Positions 61,867 to 64,000 of a DNA stretch of 64,000 nt are shown piece by piece (within the stretch, counting starts at the first letter, position 1; every line of letters starts with the position of its first letter). Origin of the DNA: JABMNT01 sp048262655 (lineage in GTDB: Bacteria; Pseudomonadota; Alphaproteobacteria; Rhodospirillales; Casp-alpha2); NCBI GenBank assembly GCA_048262655.1, contig JBLXEY010000002.1, forward strand, positions 186,001-250,000, given 5' to 3'. Position numbers and translations under genes: made by a program. A model generated the notes under the pieces. That model made no database searches, was not told the DNA's origin, and was given only the letters and a program-made list of their open reading frames with translations.

Positions 61867-62790
61867 ATGTCTCAGCAGCCTCAAACCATGAATATAACAA
61901 GCTGGAGCTTGTTGATATTCCTATCAGTGCTTTGGGGAAGCTCTTTTTTTCTGACGGGGGTCGCCGTCCGGGAGCTTCCGCCCTTAACGGTTGTGCTTGC
62001 CCGCGTTGGTTTGGCCGCGCTCCTGCTTCTTCCGTTCTTTTGGTATCATGGTCACAGGTTGCCGACCACGCTCAAGGATTGGGTACCTTTTATCGGTATG
62101 GGGCTGACAAATAACGTAATACCTTTCAGTTGTATCTTTTTTGGCCAAACCTACATCACCTCCGGTTTAGCATCTATTATCAATGCCATGACACCTCTCT
62201 TTACTGTCCTTGTCATGGCCTCGTTTCTTGAGGAAAAACTGACAACTATCCGTGTGGTTGGTGTTTTGCTTGGGGTGATGGGGGTTGGGATTATCCAGGG
62301 CTTTGATATCGATCTCGATCAAGGACAAACCATCGGAATTTTGCTCTGTTTAGTTGCTTCACTCAGTTATGGTTTTTCTGCTCTCTGGGCGCGACGAAAA
62401 TTGATCGCTGTTCCCCCTTTAAAGTCTGCCACCTGTCAGTTGATGAGTTCAAGCCTGATCATGTGTGTGGTGGTTTCCTTTATTGATCAGCCATGGACTT
62501 TGGAAATGCCAAGCGTCAAAATCTGGTTCGCTATTATCGGTATCGGTTCGTTTGGTACCGCCCTGGCCTACATTGTCTTCTACAGGATTATAAAAAATGC
62601 CGGTTCCAGCAATGTGATGCTGGTGACGTTACTGGTTCCCATTACAGCGCTTTTACTGGGCGCGACATTCTTGAGTGAACCTATTCATGCACAAGAAATC
62701 GTCGGAGCGTTGGTTATTGGCTGTGGGCTGCTGTTTATTGATGGACGCCTGTTTAATGTGTTTCGTCGCAACAAGCCACAGGCGCATTAG
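61867..62790 (+). CDS. EamA/DMT-family permease
   Basis: The protein has about 307 residues and ten membrane segments (first: WSLLIFLSVLWGSSFFLTGVA). Several starts are possible (GTG 61849, ATG 61867, ATG 61888) and none has a clear ribosome-binding site. It is probably an exporter or importer of a catabolic product. Its stop is two nt before the next permease start. Confidence 0.87.
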   Translation: MSQQPQTMNITSWSLLIFLSVLWGSSFFLTGVAVRELPPLTVVLARVGLAALLLLPFFWYHGHRLPTTLKDWVPFIGMGLTNNVIPFSCIFFGQTYITSGLASIINAMTPLFTVLVMASFLEEKLTTIRVVGVLLGVMGVGIIQGFDIDLDQGQTIGILLCLVASLSYGFSALWARRKLIAVPPLKSATCQLMSSSLIMCVVVSFIDQPWTLEMPSVKIWFAIIGIGSFGTALAYIVFYRIIKNAGSSNVMLVTLLVPITALLLGATFLSEPIHAQEIVGALVIGCGLLFIDGRLFNVFRRNKPQAH

Positions 62791-62792
62791 GA

Positions 62793-63677
62793 ATGTCCAT
62801 ATTGAGCCCTGAGATATTTCCCGTCGTTTTAGCGTTAACGGCAGCTTTTCTTTTTGCCCTGGGGGTTCAATTTCAACATATCGGTCTGTCGGACGTTAAC
62901 CCAAGAAACGGCACTGCGATTTCAATTACCACGGCGGCCATCGCTTATTGGCTAGCTGCACCCTTTTTTCTGAACCCACAGCATTTTTTCCACCCAGCGG
63001 TTTTTGTGTTTGTCTTGGTTGGCATCTTCAGGCCTTCCCTTTCCGCCAATCTGGCTGTCGCCGGCACACGTTTTCTCGGGCCAACCCTGTCGACTACTTT
63101 AAGCTCAACAACACCCCTGTTTGGTGCCGCGTTGGGCGTTTGGTGGCTTGGGGAGCAATTTACCTGGCAAATTGCGCTGGGAACCTGCGGCATTATCGGA
63201 GCAATCATTGTTCTCGCCACTGGAAATTTGCGTCTAAAATCGAACTGGCCGCTTTGGGCTCTTGCCCTGCCCATTGGTGCCGCGGTTATACGATCTTTGG
63301 CTCACGTGCTTTCAAAGATTGGTATGGAAGATATCAATGATCCCTACTTTGCAGGTCTGGTTGGGTTTTCGGTGTCTGTGATCATTGTTCATATCTCGCT
63401 GAAAATTAGAAAAACAAAAACACCTGTTTCGTGGCGCACTAAAAGCCCCTATTGGTTTATTGTATCCGGCTTGATGATGAGTTGCGCGATCATGGCCCTG
63501 AACACGGCGCTTTTGACGGGTAAGGTCACGACAATTATCCCGATTGTTGCAGCGTCCCCAATCTTTTCGATGTTGTTGAGTATCTTCATTTTTAAACGCG
63601 AACATTTATCTTCACGTGTCGTTATCGCAGTTTTGATCGTGGTGCCATCGGTTGCTTTCATTGCCTTGAACAGGTGA
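62793..63677 (+). CDS. Second EamA/DMT-family permease in tandem
   Basis: The protein has 294 residues with two EamA repeats; the pairs PTLSTTLSSTTPLFGAALGVWWLGEQFTW and TIIPIVAASPIFSMLLSIFIF are typical. The two-nt spacing from the previous DMT gene suggests they are co-translated and may form a hetero-oligomer, although DMT pairs of this size usually act alone. Confidence 0.87.
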   Translation: MSILSPEIFPVVLALTAAFLFALGVQFQHIGLSDVNPRNGTAISITTAAIAYWLAAPFFLNPQHFFHPAVFVFVLVGIFRPSLSANLAVAGTRFLGPTLSTTLSSTTPLFGAALGVWWLGEQFTWQIALGTCGIIGAIIVLATGNLRLKSNWPLWALALPIGAAVIRSLAHVLSKIGMEDINDPYFAGLVGFSVSVIIVHISLKIRKTKTPVSWRTKSPYWFIVSGLMMSCAIMALNTALLTGKVTTIIPIVAASPIFSMLLSIFIFKREHLSSRVVIAVLIVVPSVAFIALNR

Positions 63678-63735
63678 TACACTCCCATAATATAGATACA
63701 CACCTCCTTTTATCTCCCCTGTTTGGTTTATCGCA

Positions 63736-64000
63736 TTGGAAATATCTCAGATCGTTTCAGAAAACGGGTTGCTGATCATGGCGCTGATCGCGGGTGGCCT
63801 TGGTATGGGCTTTATATCGGGTTTGTTGGGAATTGGTGGCGGCGCGATATTGGTTCCCATCCTATATGAAGTCTTTCGAAACGTGGGCGTACCGGAGGTG
63901 TCCTGTTTACATATTTCGATCGGGACGTCGCTTTTGGTGATGGTGCCGACAACGCTTCGGTCTTTTAAGGCACATCATACGCGGGGCTCGGTTGACCTGT
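63736..64000 (+). CDS. TauE/SafE-family permease (3' end outside window)
   Basis: The first 88 residues, from TTG 63736 (ATG 63778 is an alternative). GLGMGFISGLLGIGGGAILVP is the family's N-terminal repeat. These export sulfonates or other anions. The frame is open to the window edge. Confidence 0.8.
   Translation, partial: MEISQIVSENGLLIMALIAGGLGMGFISGLLGIGGGAILVPILYEVFRNVGVPEVSCLHISIGTSLLVMVPTTLRSFKAHHTRGSVDL

Overview
The window is a chromosomal segment of an alphaproteobacterium. The evidence is the block scpA-scpB-tatABC-serS-surE-pcm-nlpD, a PopZ/DUF2497 gene beside valS and a tolC-pcm pair, a combination typical of the class. A Rhodospirillales-type marine or soil organism fits, but the sequence does not fix the genus. 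Four regions can be told apart.

(1) Core genome, 1-25827. On the minus strand, reading down from dgt: a SPOR-domain protein, nagZ, an M50 protease, scpA, scpB, tatA, tatB, tatC, serS, surE, pcm and an NlpD-like LysM lipoprotein cut by the window edge. On the plus strand are erpA, xth, an exported unknown, and a sugar-acid-type block: IlvD/Edd dehydratase, PilZ protein, class V aminotransferase-like enzyme, LtnD-like dehydrogenase and OtnI-like isomerase. Then on the minus strand come a membrane coiled-coil protein, valS, popZ with a long Pro-Glu repeat, tolC and a second pcm-like gene. tRNA-Cys and tRNA-Asn follow.

(2) An integrated element, 25865-47649 (21.8 kb), inserted in the 3' end of tRNA-Asn and bounded by exact 59-bp direct repeats. 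Its right end holds a tyrosine recombinase, an AlpA-like regulator, two helix-turn-helix replication-type genes and iteron-like repeats. Its middle has a partial late module: two long ejection-protein-like proteins and a DUF5681 protein. I recognise no terminase, portal, capsid or tail gene. An XRE-type regulator sits opposite an early operon of very small, translationally coupled ORFs. The left 10 kb is AT-rich cargo: three small exported proteins, a two-gene membrane/coiled-coil operon, a secreted DRGH-motif nuclease and a GIY-YIG domain protein. The membrane operon and the nuclease gene share a duplicated leader. This cargo is the best candidate for an undescribed system, possibly anti-phage or inter-bacterial, but that role is inference.

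(3) 47650-50170: the displaced tRNA-Asn terminator, an orphan histidine kinase and a small cupin.

(4) 50233-64000: a catabolic and transport region. It holds an FAA hydrolase, three DMT transporters, two GntR/FCD regulators, a TRAP transporter (dctP-dctQ-dctM), an Asp/Glu-racemase-family decarboxylase/isomerase, an amidase, a hydantoin-racemase-family protein without the usual cysteines, a dihydropyrimidinase/hydantoinase and the start of a TauE/SafE permease. Together these suggest uptake and ring-opening or deamidation of a cyclic amide or ureide, with the divergent 57128-57302 region as the control point.
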